Shown here piece by piece: positions 9,436 through 19,046 of a DNA stretch of 64,000 nt (position 1 is the stretch's first letter; every line of letters begins with the position of its first letter). The position numbers and the translations under genes were made by a program. Below the pieces are notes generated by a model, which searched no databases, had not been told where the DNA came from, and saw only the letters and a program-made list of their open reading frames with translations. This DNA comes from Wolbachia endosymbiont of Ctenocephalides felis wCfeT (GTDB lineage: Bacteria > Pseudomonadota > Alphaproteobacteria > Rickettsiales > Anaplasmataceae): the NCBI RefSeq assembly GCF_012277295.1, contig NZ_CP051156.1, forward strand, positions 1,240,001-1,304,000, in the 5' to 3' direction.

Positions 9436-10896
9436 GTATCCATTCAGCCGGGCGGTAAAATAAAGAGTAGACAAGGAATGCTAAAAAGGTAAACTAGAGT
9501 GGCTGTGAGGTAATATGGTTGATCTTTTAGAATTTTGCGAAAGTTTAAGCAGACTATAGAAAAGTTAGAAACAAAAATAGAAGAGCTTAAAGCAGAAAAT
9601 AAAGCGCTAAGGATCGAAAACGCTGAGTTAAAAGAAAGGCTTGGCTTAAATTCAAAAAATTCATCTATACCAAGCTCCAAAGAATTATATAAGATGAGGG
9701 AAAATAAGCCAAAAAGTGACAGGAAAGTAGGAGCACAGGTTGGACATAAAGGCAGTTACCGCCCTAAAATGGAGGCAGATGAGATGGTAAAAATAGAACT
9801 GCCCAATACGTGTGAGTGCGGAGGAGAAATTGCGGTATCAAAAGATCCGTATACTCATCAAAAGGTCGATTTGCCGGAAATCAAGCCGTATGTAGTTGAA
9901 TATCAACTAGAGCATGGACGTTGCAAAAGATGTGGAAAAAGAAAAAGTAGCAAGCTACAAGAAGGAGTAACTGCGGACACATTTGGTCCAAGAGTTAAGT
10001 CAGTAATTACAGCATTAAGTGGATTTTACAAGAATTCGAAAAAAGAAGTGGCAAATATTATAAAGGACATTTTCAACCTGGATATCAGCGTCGGTAGTGT
10101 ATCAAATAGCGAGGCTAGAGTGGCAGAAAAATGCCAAGAAGCATATGAGCAAATTGAGGAAGAGGTAAGCAAGAGCAAAATTTTACATATCGATGAAACT
10201 AGCCATTACAACAAAGGTAAACAGGGCTGGTGCTGGATGTTTGCGAGCAAAATAGGAAGTGTGATCAAATTGACAGAGTCAAGAGGGATGAAAGTCCTGG
10301 AAAATAGTAAATTTGGAAAGAATAACAACCTAGTAGTGACCGACAGATATGCAGCTTACAACTACTTTTCCAGCAAGAAAAGGCAGGTCTGTTGGGCACA
10401 TTTAGCAAGAGATTTTGAAAGGTTGTCTCATAGTTGGAATAGCGAAGTGAAAGTTTTGGGGTATTATTTAAGGAATGTTGCTACTGAATTATTTGCATTG
10501 AAAAAAGCTCTGTTAAAGGATGAAATAGACACATTAAGGTTCATAAGAAGAGCAAGAAAATTACGCAAGCGAACGAGATATTACTTAAAGAATATATCAA
10601 ATTTACCCGAGGCAATTGGAGCGTCTCGAGTAGCAAAAAATATCATGAAATCGGATCTGATGATGTGGAAATTTTTGGACGATCCAGAAAATATTCCACT
10701 GACAAACAACTATGCTGAGCGACAGATTCGGCATTACGTTGTTTACCGAAAAGTTTCATATTTTACACAATCGAAACGGGGAAATATGTTTCTTGAGAGG
10801 ATAATTTCATTGTACTTGACTTGGAGGCAAAAGAAGTTAAATCCTTTTCAAAACCTACTGGCTATTGCTTCTTAAGCCATACACCTGAATGGATAC
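9436..10896 (+). mobile_element. IS66-family element, copy 2 (complete, 1461 bp)
   Basis: The left end reads GTATCCATTCAGCCGGGCGG and the right end is the complement of GTATCCATTCAGGTGTATGG, giving a 12-bp perfect terminal core. It carries only a tnpC-type transposase and no tnpA/tnpB, as in the single-ORF IS66 subgroup. The 8 bp flanks (AGCATTTT left, CTATTTTC right) do not match, so no target duplication is present. Confidence 0.95.
9535..10875 (+). CDS. IS66 transposase (intact)
   Basis: The protein has 446 aa: an N-terminal coiled coil/leucine-zipper-like helix (residues 5-37), a zinc-ribbon with Cys93, Cys95, Cys130 and Cys133, and the DDE domain with Asp220, Asp270 and Glu395. Residue 159 is Thr, as in copy 4. 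The only in-frame start is TTG at 9535. An ATG at 9515 with a good ribosome site (GAGG) opens a 14-codon overlapping leader in another frame, so translation may be coupled or need a frameshift. Confidence 0.93.
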   Translation: MRKFKQTIEKLETKIEELKAENKALRIENAELKERLGLNSKNSSIPSSKELYKMRENKPKSDRKVGAQVGHKGSYRPKMEADEMVKIELPNTCECGGEIAVSKDPYTHQKVDLPEIKPYVVEYQLEHGRCKRCGKRKSSKLQEGVTADTFGPRVKSVITALSGFYKNSKKEVANIIKDIFNLDISVGSVSNSEARVAEKCQEAYEQIEEEVSKSKILHIDETSHYNKGKQGWCWMFASKIGSVIKLTESRGMKVLENSKFGKNNNLVVTDRYAAYNYFSSKKRQVCWAHLARDFERLSHSWNSEVKVLGYYLRNVATELFALKKALLKDEIDTLRFIRRARKLRKRTRYYLKNISNLPEAIGASRVAKNIMKSDLMMWKFLDDPENIPLTNNYAERQIRHYVVYRKVSYFTQSKRGNMFLERIISLYLTWRQKKLNPFQNLLAIAS

Positions 10897-10902
10897 CTAT
10901 TT

Positions 10903-11072
10903 TCTTTAAAAATATCATAACTAATATATAAATTTTATCTAATATTCTTAACTTTTGTCGATTTTTTAATAGAATTATGGGAAATTATATGAAAATCAGT
11001 TATTTCCAAAACGGAAATAACTGGTCTTTAAAAGTATGTTGCCACATAATGATAGCGTTAAAGTTGTAATTT
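10903..11072 (+). repeat. Dispersed repeat with internal palindrome, copy A
   Basis: About 170 bp is nearly identical to 39287-39472 and, inverted, to 14809-14980. Its core is the palindrome CAGTTATTTCC / GGAAATAACTG around AAAACGG. This copy has one GGAAATAACTG unit where the other two have an extra one. It fills most of the 307-bp gap between IS66 copy 2 and ftsK. No gene was seen in the gap. Confidence 0.85.
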
Positions 11073-11203
11073 TGGAGTTTATGGAAGCTTTGGTGTTTGT
11101 ACAGTTGTGTTTGGAATTATAAAATTTCTGCAAATCATTTATGATGGTATTGCTAATGGCAATTCATGTTGTAAAATATACAATAATTGACTACTTTAAG
11201 TAG

Positions 11204-13318
11204 ATGCTAAAAAGATACCTAAAATCAGCAGTATATTTATCGCTTTTGTTATATGTATATATATCAGTTTTTAGCTATAACTATAAAGACTCATCCTTAA
11301 ATACAACAACAGGTGAAGAGGTAACAAATTTAGGTGGAGTAATTGGCTCATATTTGGCTGATGCATTGGTTCAATTTCTTGGCTTAACTAGCATTGCAAT
11401 AGCTACAACTGTGGCCTACTTATTGATTTTTAAGCCACCAAAGATGCTACTAAAAATTCTTTATTTTACTCTGATTAATTTAGGAATATGTGCTGTGTTG
11501 CCTGAGCTTTCATTGGATATCACTGGAAAATACAAGCATGGCGGAATAGTAGGGAATGCGCTAATTGACCACTTCCCATTTTATGTATTTCAGGTGGCAA
11601 CATCAATAGGTACTATAGGCCTAATTGGATGGAAAAGAGTGATTTATACCCTGCTTCTTCTGTGTAAAAAAACTGCTTCCTTTCTTTGGAAAATTATGTT
11701 TTTTAGGTCACGCAGAACCACTGAATATTCTGTTGTGCCACCAGTAGTAGAAGAAAGATATAATGCTCAGATAACCACTAAACAGCCACCAAGAGAAAGG
11801 CGGGAAAGGATTAGTGAAGAGCCGTCAAGTGAGTTTGAGTTTCCGAGCATTCATTTACTGTCTAAAGCAAGGGAATCTGTGCAGAAGAAAGAATTGAATG
11901 AAATAGAAAGTAATAAAAACTTATCTCTCTTAGAGCAAGTGCTTAATGATTTTGGCGTGCAGGGGAAAATTATCAGTATATGTTACGGGCCGGTTGTAAC
12001 TCTCTACAAACTTGAGCCTCAGGCTGGCACGAAATCAGCAAGAGTGATTGGTCTTGCAGATGACATTGCACGTTCAATGAGCGCACTTTCAGCACGCATC
12101 TCAATAATCCGCGGCCAAAATGCTATGGGAATAGAGTTGCCAAATAAGGAGCGAGAAATTGTAATGCTGCGTGATTTGCTTGAGTCAACTGAATATCAGA
12201 ATGCAAACTTAAATCTTCCAATTGCACTTGGTAAGGATATAAGTGGAAAGCCTATTATTGCAGATCTAGCAAGAATGCCGCATCTACTTGTTGCAGGAAC
12301 TACAGGATCTGGTAAGTCAGTTGCAATTAATACTATGATTCTTTCGCTTGTATATCGGCTAAGCCCAGATGAATGTAAAATGATAATGATTGACCCAAAA
12401 ATGCTTGAGCTTTCAATATATGATGCAATACCGCATTTAATAGCACCAGTGGTTACAGAGCCAAAGAAAGCTGTGATTGCGCTTAAGTGGATTGTGAAAG
12501 AAATGGAAAATCGCTATCGCATGATGTCATATTTAAATGTACGTAATGTTATAAATTACAACCAAAAAATTACAGAAGCTATAGAAAGTGGAGTAGAGTT
12601 AGAACGTGTTGTGCAAATTGGCTTCAACTCAACAACAGGTAAACCTTTGTTTGAAAAAATACCGATAAAAATGGAAACATTTCCATATATTGTAGTCATT
12701 GTTGATGAAATGGCAGATCTGATGCTTGTTGCTGGAAAAGAAATAGAGTGTTCTATCCAGCGTTTAGCCCAGATGGCCCGTGCTGCAGGGATACATATAA
12801 TAATGGCCACACAACGTCCATCTGTTGATGTAATAACTGGTGTAATCAAGGCAAATTTTCCAACTAGGATAAGTTTTGCTGTTACTTCTAAAATAGATAG
12901 CAGAACAATACTTGGCGAGCAAGGTGCTGAGCAGCTGCTTGGCATGGGTGATATGCTATATATGTCTCCGGGTGGAAAGATTGTTCGAGTTCACGGTCCC
13001 TTTGTAAGCGATGATGAGGTGCAAGACATAGTTGATCACCTTAAAATGCAAGGCGAACCAAACTATATGGAGGAAATCACCAAAGAAGATGAAAATTCTT
13101 CTGTAGAGTCAGAAGATGGAGCGGAGGACAATGAAAGTGACCTCTATAATCAGGCAGTTGCTATAATTCAAAGAGATCAAAAAGTTTCAACTAGTTATAT
13201 TCAGCGACAACTTAGAATAGGTTACAATAGGGCTGCAAACATTGTAGAGAGAATGGAAAAAGAAGGCATTGTCAGTGCTCCTAATTATTCAGGTAAGAGA
13301 GAGATATTGGTTGATTAA
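11204..13318 (+). CDS. ftsK: DNA translocase FtsK/SpoIIIE
   Basis: This septum-anchored motor moves chromosome ends and the dimer-resolution site at division. The N-terminus has hydrophobic segments at about 8-24, 48-77, 82-100 and 127-155. A short linker (about 165-240) leads to the motor with Walker A AGTTGSGKS (364-372) and Walker B VVIVDEMADLM (497-507). The C-terminal winged-helix gamma domain that reads orientation sequences spans about residues 645-695. At 704 aa it is a compact FtsK with a short linker, as in other Rickettsiales. The gene is intact and monocistronic in appearance. Confidence 0.96.
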   Translation: MLKRYLKSAVYLSLLLYVYISVFSYNYKDSSLNTTTGEEVTNLGGVIGSYLADALVQFLGLTSIAIATTVAYLLIFKPPKMLLKILYFTLINLGICAVLPELSLDITGKYKHGGIVGNALIDHFPFYVFQVATSIGTIGLIGWKRVIYTLLLLCKKTASFLWKIMFFRSRRTTEYSVVPPVVEERYNAQITTKQPPRERRERISEEPSSEFEFPSIHLLSKARESVQKKELNEIESNKNLSLLEQVLNDFGVQGKIISICYGPVVTLYKLEPQAGTKSARVIGLADDIARSMSALSARISIIRGQNAMGIELPNKEREIVMLRDLLESTEYQNANLNLPIALGKDISGKPIIADLARMPHLLVAGTTGSGKSVAINTMILSLVYRLSPDECKMIMIDPKMLELSIYDAIPHLIAPVVTEPKKAVIALKWIVKEMENRYRMMSYLNVRNVINYNQKITEAIESGVELERVVQIGFNSTTGKPLFEKIPIKMETFPYIVVIVDEMADLMLVAGKEIECSIQRLAQMARAAGIHIIMATQRPSVDVITGVIKANFPTRISFAVTSKIDSRTILGEQGAEQLLGMGDMLYMSPGGKIVRVHGPFVSDDEVQDIVDHLKMQGEPNYMEEITKEDENSSVESEDGAEDNESDLYNQAVAIIQRDQKVSTSYIQRQLRIGYNRAANIVERMEKEGIVSAPNYSGKREILVD

Positions 13319-13329
13319 TTTCTATAGAG

Positions 13330-14049
13330 CTATATCCTAACTGATAATCTTTCTGCGACTTCTAAATACGCTGCTTTTAAATCACCTAAATTCAAACGGA
13401 AGACATCCTTATCTAATTTTTTGTGAGTCTTTTTGTCCCACAATCTGCAATTGTCAGGGCTAATTTCATCTGCTAAAACAATTTTTGTATTATCATTTAC
13501 TAATCGGCCAAATTCCAACTTAAAATCAACTAGATCTATGCCAATGTTTGAAAACAAGCGGACTAAAATTTCATTAATTTTTAAAGTAATAGCTTTAACT
13601 TCTTCTAACTCTTTGTTTGATAGCCAAGAAAAATATAATATGTGACCTTCACTTATCATTGGATCAGCTAAACTGTCGTTTTTATAGAAAAATTCGATTA
13701 TGGGAGATGAAAGTTTATCACCCTCTTTTATGCCAAAACGCTTGCAGAAACTTCCGGCTGCAATATTTCTTACTACTACTTCGATGGGTATTATTTTTAA
13801 CTTTTTTACTAATTGTTCTCTATTACTTAGAACTTTTATAAAATGTGTATTAATTCCTACTTCTTCAAGCTTTCCCATGATAAAGGTGCTGATACGGTTG
13901 TTAATTACCCCTTTGCCTTCAATAACTTCGTACTTTTCTTTATTGAAGGCAGTGACGTCGTCTTTAAAGTATTGTATTACAGTTAGTGGATCTTCAGTTT
14001 CAATGATAGACTTTGCTTTACCTTCATATATTGTTTTATTTAGTGGCAT
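13330..14049 (-). CDS. purC: SAICAR synthase (phosphoribosylaminoimidazole-succinocarboxamide synthase)
   Basis: The enzyme joins aspartate to CAIR in purine synthesis, using ATP. The 239-aa length and N-terminus LNKTIYEGKAKSI are typical of the bacterial single-domain form. Further family segments are VVRNIAAGSFCKRFG (about 94-108) and LADEISPDNCRLWD (about 192-205). It is convergent with ftsK with 11 bp between the stops and divergent from lipB. Confidence 0.97.
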   Translation of the reverse strand: MPLNKTIYEGKAKSIIETEDPLTVIQYFKDDVTAFNKEKYEVIEGKGVINNRISTFIMGKLEEVGINTHFIKVLSNREQLVKKLKIIPIEVVVRNIAAGSFCKRFGIKEGDKLSSPIIEFFYKNDSLADPMISEGHILYFSWLSNKELEEVKAITLKINEILVRLFSNIGIDLVDFKLEFGRLVNDNTKIVLADEISPDNCRLWDKKTHKKLDKDVFRLNLGDLKAAYLEVAERLSVRI

Positions 14050-14166
14050 GTTCCAAATAGCTGTTTGTTGTCATTATATCAATTTATTGTCGTATTTACC
14101 ACAAATTATGCAGCCAAACTATCTCAATTTATATATAATATGTATTAAAGAATAAAGAGATGTAAC

Positions 14167-14784
14167 ATGGTAGAATGGCTAATATCCGACAAATCAGTTG
14201 ATTATAATTACGCTGTGGAATTCATGGAAAAGAGAATTCGGCAAATTCATAATAATTCAGCAGACGAACTGGTATGGCTGCTTGAGCACCCTCCATTATA
14301 TACTGCAGGAATTAGTGCAACGGGCGGTGACGTGGTTGAAAAATTGTTTCCTATATATAAAACGGGCAGGGGGGGTAAATATACGTACCATGGTCCAGGA
14401 CAGCGTGTTATCTATTTAATGCTAAATCTTAAAAAAAGAAACAAGTGTGATATAAAACTTTATATCAGGGATTTAAGTAGATGGATAATAAGCGTCTTAA
14501 AACACTTTGATATATTAGGAGAGTGTAAGGAAGATAGAATTGGCGTTTGGGTAGATAATCATGGAGCAGAAGAAAAAATCGCAGCTTTTGGTATTCGCAT
14601 AAGAAAGTGGATAACCTACCATGGTATAGCACTTAATATTTGCCCAGACCTTTCTCATTATATGGGCATTATTCCCTGTGGATTGCAAGGATATGGAATC
14701 ACATCAATGGAAAAGTTGGGGGCAAAAGCCTCGCTTGCTGAGTTGGATGGCATATTAAAGCAAGAGTTTCATAAGATATTTTGA
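14167..14784 (+). CDS. lipB: Octanoyl-[ACP]:protein N-octanoyltransferase
   Basis: LipB moves octanoate from acyl-carrier protein to lipoyl domains of dehydrogenase complexes. The signature RGGKYTYHGPGQRVIYLML (residues 68-86) is present. The catalytic pair is Lys137 in EEKIAAFGIR and Cys171 in IPCGLQGYGITS. The length of 205 aa is normal and the start is the first ATG, which keeps the conserved N-terminus. Confidence 0.97.
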   Translation: MVEWLISDKSVDYNYAVEFMEKRIRQIHNNSADELVWLLEHPPLYTAGISATGGDVVEKLFPIYKTGRGGKYTYHGPGQRVIYLMLNLKKRNKCDIKLYIRDLSRWIISVLKHFDILGECKEDRIGVWVDNHGAEEKIAAFGIRIRKWITYHGIALNICPDLSHYMGIIPCGLQGYGITSMEKLGAKASLAELDGILKQEFHKIF

Positions 14785-14808
14785 TAAGAGCATTAGAGCT
14801 TCTGTGGA

Positions 14809-14980
14809 TTTCAAAATTACAACTTTAACGCTATTACCATGCGGCAACATACTTTTAAAGACCAGTTATTTCCATTTAAAGGGCAGTTATTTCCGTTTTG
14901 GAAATAACTGGTTTTTCATACAATTTATCATAATCTTGATTAAAATATTAATGAAATTAAGAGTATTAGATAAAATTTAC
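14809..14980 (-). repeat. Dispersed repeat with internal palindrome, copy B (inverted)
   Basis: Read on the minus strand, this segment follows the same order as 39287-39472: the palindrome CAGTTATTTCC / GGAAATAACTG, an extra GGAAATAACTG unit after CCCTTTAAAT, then TCTTTAAAAGTATGTTGCCG and a conserved end AGCGTTAAAGTTGTAATTT. Its distal part is more diverged. It occupies most of the 306-bp gap between lipB and the ankyrin gene. Nothing else was recognised there. Confidence 0.8.
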
Positions 14981-15090
14981 AGAAATGATAAGCAGGTCTG
15001 TGAAAGCTATATTATTTTACATAACTAGTATACTAACTATTTACCATAATATAAAACTATTGAATTATAAGTTTTAAAATGAGGTAATTT

Positions 15091-16183
15091 ATGAGTGATA
15101 CACCAGAACTAGAAAAACGACTTTTTTTATGCTGTTTACAGGGGAAATATCGATGTAATTAAAGAGCTGATAGAAGCTGGAGCAGCGATTAATGCATTGG
15201 ACGAGGAAGAATGGACTCCTCTACACTTGGCTGCTTATGGTGGTGGTGAGGAGGTAGTAAAGTGCTTACTTGAAGGTGGAGCAGATATTCATGCAACAGA
15301 TAAATATGGCTCCACACCTTTACATTTTGCTGCTGAAGAAGATAACGAGGAGGCAGTGGAGCTTCTACTGAAAGCAGGAGCAAATGTTCATTTAGTGGAT
15401 AATTAAGGATCTACTCCTCTACACTTGGCTGCTGAAAGAGGTAATAAAGAGATAGCAGAGTTTCTAATTAGAGCAGGAGCTGATGTTAATGCGAAAGATA
15501 AAGATGGGTGGTCTGCCTTACATTTTGCTACTTACGACAGTAATGAAGCAGTAGTAAAGCTTTTGCTGGCAAATGGAGCAAATATTTATGCAAAGGATAA
15601 ATATGGCTCTACTCCTTTACATTTTGCCGCTGAAAAAGGTAATAAAGAGATAGTAGAGCTTCTAATTAAAGCAGGAGCTGATGTTAGTGCGAAGGATTAC
15701 CTTGGAACGACTCCTTTACTTTCAGCTATTGAAAACGGCCATATAGAGTGCAGTAAAACTCTCATTAGATATATTGTACTCAAAAATCCTGAAGCAATAA
15801 AATCAAGTTATATTACTAGCAATGCTGAGCTATTTGAACTTTGGGATTATTGTCAATATGATGTATTGAAAATGCAGAATGAAAAAATTGGTAATAGTGA
15901 TGTATCACTTTATCAATTCTTACGTGAAATAGATAAAAGCAAATTAGTAGGCTATTTATTGGACAAACACTCTTGCCTATGGGAGGAATTAGAAAAGGAT
16001 CTATATATAGAAAGATTCCCTTATACTTATCCTATGTATGGTGGTATAATAGAAGGCATGATAGAAAGTCAATATAATAAAGGAAAGGCTAGTTGTCCAA
16101 AGGTTCTACGTAATGATATTCCCAGTAGAATGTTTGAAAATATAACTTGTGAGTTGGTTGGTAAGCAGCAGGGGCAGTATTAA
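15091..16183 (+). pseudogene. Ankyrin-repeat protein gene, broken by a frameshift and a stop
   Basis: Ankyrin repeats bind other proteins, and in Wolbachia such genes are candidate host-interaction factors. Translation from ATG at 15091 (MSDTPELEKR) goes out of frame at the T7 run 15122-15128. One base fewer would continue LFYAVYRGNIDVIKELIEAG into the repeats. A TAA at 15404-15406 then interrupts a repeat (VDN-stop-GSTPLHLAA). About six repeats of the type DKYGSTPLHFAAEKGNKEIV are recognisable, followed by a unique C-terminal region of about 140 aa. The last 252 codons (15425-16183) remain open and could be expressed separately. As a whole the gene looks inactive. Confidence 0.85.
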
Positions 16184-16259
16184 ACCCTGTTTCATGTGTG
16201 AGTTTGCTTCTGTACAGCTATCTAAAAATCAAAATTTTGTAACAAAAAACCCTTAATTA

Positions 16260-17720
16260 GTATCCATTCAGGTGTATGGCTTAAGAAGCAATAGCCAGTA
16301 GGTTTTGAAAAGGATTTAACTTCTTTTGCCTCCAAGTCAAGTACAATGAAATTATCCTCTCAAGAAACATATTTCCCCGTTTCGATTGTGTAAAATATGA
16401 AACTTTTCGGTAAACAACGTAATGCCGAATCTGTCGCTCAGCATAGTTGTTTGTCAGTGGAATATTTTCTGGATCGTCCAAAAATTTCCACATCATCAGA
16501 TCCGATTTCATGATATTTTTTGCTACTCGAGACGCTCCAATTGCCTCGGGTAAATTTGATATATTCTTTAAGTAATATCTCGTTCGCTTGCGTAATTTTC
16601 TTGCTCTTCTTATGAACCTTAATGTGTCTATTTCATCCTTTAACAGAGCTTTTTTCAATGCAAATAATTCAGTAGCAACATTCCTTAAATAATACCCCAA
16701 AACTTTCACTTCGCTATTCCAACTATGAGACAACCTTTCAAAATCTCTTGCTAAATGTGCCCAACAGACCTGCCTTTTCTTGCTGGAAAAGTAGTTGTAA
16801 GCTGCATATCTGTCGGTCACTACTAGGTTGTTATTCTTTCCAAATTTACTATTTTCCAGGACTTTCATCCCTCTTGACTCTGTCAATTTGATCACACTTC
16901 CTATTTTGCTCGCAAACATCCAGCACCAGCCCTGTTTACCTTTGTTGTAATGGCTAGTTTCATCGATATGTAAAATTTTGCTCTTGCTTACCTCTTCCTC
17001 AATTTGCTCATATGCTTCTTGGCATTTTTCTGCCACTCTAGCCTCGCTATTTGATACACTACCGACGCTGATATCCAGGTTGAAAATGTCCTTTATAATA
17101 TTTGCCACTTCTTTTTTCGAATTCTTGTAAAATCCACTTAATGCTGCAATTACTGACTTAACTCTTGGACCAAATGTGTCCGCAGTTACTCCTTCTTGTA
17201 GCTTGCTACTTTTTCTTTTTCCACATCTTTTGCAACGTCCATGCTCTAGTTGATATTCAACTACATACGGCTTGATTTCCGGCAAATCGACCTTTTGATG
17301 AGTATACGGATCTTTTGATACCGCAATTTCTCCTCCGCACTCACACGTATTGGGCAGTTCTATTTTTACCATCTCATCTGCCTCCATTTTAGGGCGGTAA
17401 CTGCCTTTATGTCCAACCTGTGCTCCTACTTTCCTGTCACTTTTTGGCTTATTTTCCCTCATCTTATATAATTCTTTGGAGCTTGGTATAGATGAATTTT
17501 TTGAATTTAAGCCAAGCCTTTCTTTTAACTCAGCGTTTTCGATCCTTAGCGCTTTATTTTCTGCTTTAAGCTCTTCTATTTTTGTTTCTAACTTTTCTAT
17601 AGTCTGCTTAAACTTTCGCAAAATTCTAAAAGATCAACCATATTACCTCACAGCCACTCTAGTTTACCTTTTTAGCATTCCTTGTCTACTCTTTATTTTA
17701 CCGCCCGGCTGAATGGATAC
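16260..17720 (-). mobile_element. IS66-family element, copy 3 (complete, inverted)
   Basis: This full-length 1461-bp copy is in reverse orientation relative to copies 1, 2, 4 and 5, with both terminal sequences intact. The flanks CTTAATTA and TTTTGAGG are unrelated, so no target duplication is visible. It separates the broken ankyrin gene from nuoH. Confidence 0.95.
16281..17621 (-). CDS. IS66 transposase (intact)
   Basis: The full 446-aa protein carries the zinc-ribbon cysteines and all three catalytic residues (Asp220, Asp270, Glu395). Residue 159 is Ala, as in copies 5 and 6, where copies 2 and 4 have Thr. With copy 2 it is one of the two copies in the window that look fully functional. 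The TTG start and the overlapping 14-codon leader are the same as in copy 2. Confidence 0.93.
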   Translation of the reverse strand: MRKFKQTIEKLETKIEELKAENKALRIENAELKERLGLNSKNSSIPSSKELYKMRENKPKSDRKVGAQVGHKGSYRPKMEADEMVKIELPNTCECGGEIAVSKDPYTHQKVDLPEIKPYVVEYQLEHGRCKRCGKRKSSKLQEGVTADTFGPRVKSVIAALSGFYKNSKKEVANIIKDIFNLDISVGSVSNSEARVAEKCQEAYEQIEEEVSKSKILHIDETSHYNKGKQGWCWMFASKIGSVIKLTESRGMKVLENSKFGKNNNLVVTDRYAAYNYFSSKKRQVCWAHLARDFERLSHSWNSEVKVLGYYLRNVATELFALKKALLKDEIDTLRFIRRARKLRKRTRYYLKNISNLPEAIGASRVAKNIMKSDLMMWKFLDDPENIPLTNNYAERQIRHYVVYRKVSYFTQSKRGNMFLERIISLYLTWRQKKLNPFQNLLAIAS

Positions 17721-17749
17721 TTTTGAGGAGATGAAATAAATTGAAATTA

Positions 17750-18790
17750 TTAACTTAGGGTAGCAGGTAAATTCCCAGTAAACAGCAATACCCCTGAAAT
17801 TAACACTACCCAAAGTACTGATATTGGTAAAAACACTTTCCAACCAAGACGCATCAGTTGGTCATATCGATAACGAGGTATTGTTGCTCGAATCCAAATA
17901 AATACGAACAATAGTAGCACTATTTTCAAGATAAACCAAATTAATCCTGGAATCTTATAGAGTAAACTAAAATCAAGTGGTGGATACCATCCTCCAAGAA
18001 AAAATATCGTCATCATAGCACTTGCTAAAATCATGTTTGCGTACTCACCAAGGAAAAAGAGAGCAAAGGGCATAGATGAATATTCAACGTTATATCCAGT
18101 CACAAGCTCTGATTCTGCTTCTGGTAGATCAAACGGATGACGGTTTATTTCTGCAAGCAAAGAGATAAAAAATATTATAGCAATAGGTAGCATTAGCAAG
18201 TCAACCCAAAATGGCATATTGTGCTTTGTAGCTACCATTTCTCCAAGATTTAATGTACCAGTTGTAATAACAACCGTGGCAACTATTAGACCTATTGAAA
18301 CTTCATATGAGATCATCTGAGCAGCTGATCTTATTGCACCAAGAAAGGCATAATTGGAGTTGCTAGACCAACCTGCAATGATAATACCATATACCCCTAA
18401 AGAAGATATTGCAAGTACGTAGAGTACACCAACATTAATGTTTGCCATCACTTTAGGAATCACTGTTTGCTGTCCATTTTCTATAATTACTTCAGCACCA
18501 AATGGTATAACTGCCCAAGCAATTAACGCTAAAATAAAAGTAAGCATTGGCGCCATAAGGAACAACAAAGTATTTGCCCTAAATGGTATTATTGGCTCTT
18601 TGATTAATAGCTTAATTGCATCTGCAAATGGCTGCAGTAAACCGAATGGTCCAACAACACTTGGTCCATGTCTTAATTGAATTGCACCAATGACTTTACG
18701 CTCAAAGTATACCAGATATGCCACTGAGAGCAGTAGTGGTACAAGGAGAAAAAGAATTTGTATTATTAGAAGCATAAAGCTTGTGTACAT
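17750..18790 (-). CDS. nuoH: NADH-quinone oxidoreductase subunit H (complex I)
   Basis: NuoH is the membrane subunit at the junction of the quinone site and the proton-pumping arm. The 346-aa protein has about eight hydrophobic segments and the conserved loops [16 protein letters not shown] (residues 28-43), [14 protein letters not shown] and [19 protein letters not shown]. Length is normal. nuoF is nearby but in the opposite direction, so the complex I genes are dispersed, as is usual in this group. Confidence 0.97.
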   Translation of the reverse strand: MYTSFMLLIIQILFLLVPLLLSVAYLVYFERKVIGAIQLRHGPSVVGPFGLLQPFADAIKLLIKEPIIPFRANTLLFLMAPMLTFILALIAWAVIPFGAEVIIENGQQTVIPKVMANINVGVLYVLAISSLGVYGIIIAGWSSNSNYAFLGAIRSAAQMISYEVSIGLIVATVVITTGTLNLGEMVATKHNMPFWVDLLMLPIAIIFFISLLAEINRHPFDLPEAESELVTGYNVEYSSMPFALFFLGEYANMILASAMMTIFFLGGWYPPLDFSLLYKIPGLIWFILKIVLLLFVFIWIRATIPRYRYDQLMRLGWKVFLPISVLWVVLISGVLLFTGNLPATLS

Positions 18791-18955
18791 TAAAATAACG
18801 TAAAATGCAAGTATTGAAGTTGCGTTTTAATTGTATGCAATTGTATAAATTTTATGTTTTTTATCATAAGTACAGTTCATTTATTTAATTATATGTGAAA
18901 ATTTTAGTTTGATTAAAATGGATAAAAGCTGTATTTATACTCAGTATAGCTAAAT

Positions 18956-19028
18956 GATCCCGTAGCTCAGCCGGTAGAGCAACTGACTTTTAATCAGTGG
19001 GTCGCGCGTTCGATTCGCGCCGGGATCA
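18956..19028 (+). tRNA. tRNA-Lys (anticodon TTT)
   Basis: A full cloverleaf is present. The acceptor stem is GATCCCG/CGGGATC with discriminator A, the D-arm is GCTC...GAGC, the anticodon stem ACTGA/TCAGT encloses loop CTTTTAA with anticodon TTT, and the T-stem GCGCG/CGCGC encloses TTCGATT. The CCA end is not encoded. The gene ends only 18 bp before the chosen nuoF start, so the two may share a transcript. Confidence 0.97.
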
Positions 19029-19046
19029 CTTGAAATTTTGAAATGC

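Noticed and set aside
9444-9680. 78-residue minus-strand frame recurring in each complete IS66 copy
   Set aside because: It recurs only because the IS is repeated. It lies opposite the transposase start, has no ribosome site and resembles no accessory IS protein.
13330-14155. Overlapping plus-strand frames opposite purC
   Set aside because: purC is clearly conserved on the minus strand, and the opposite frames lack family or compositional support.
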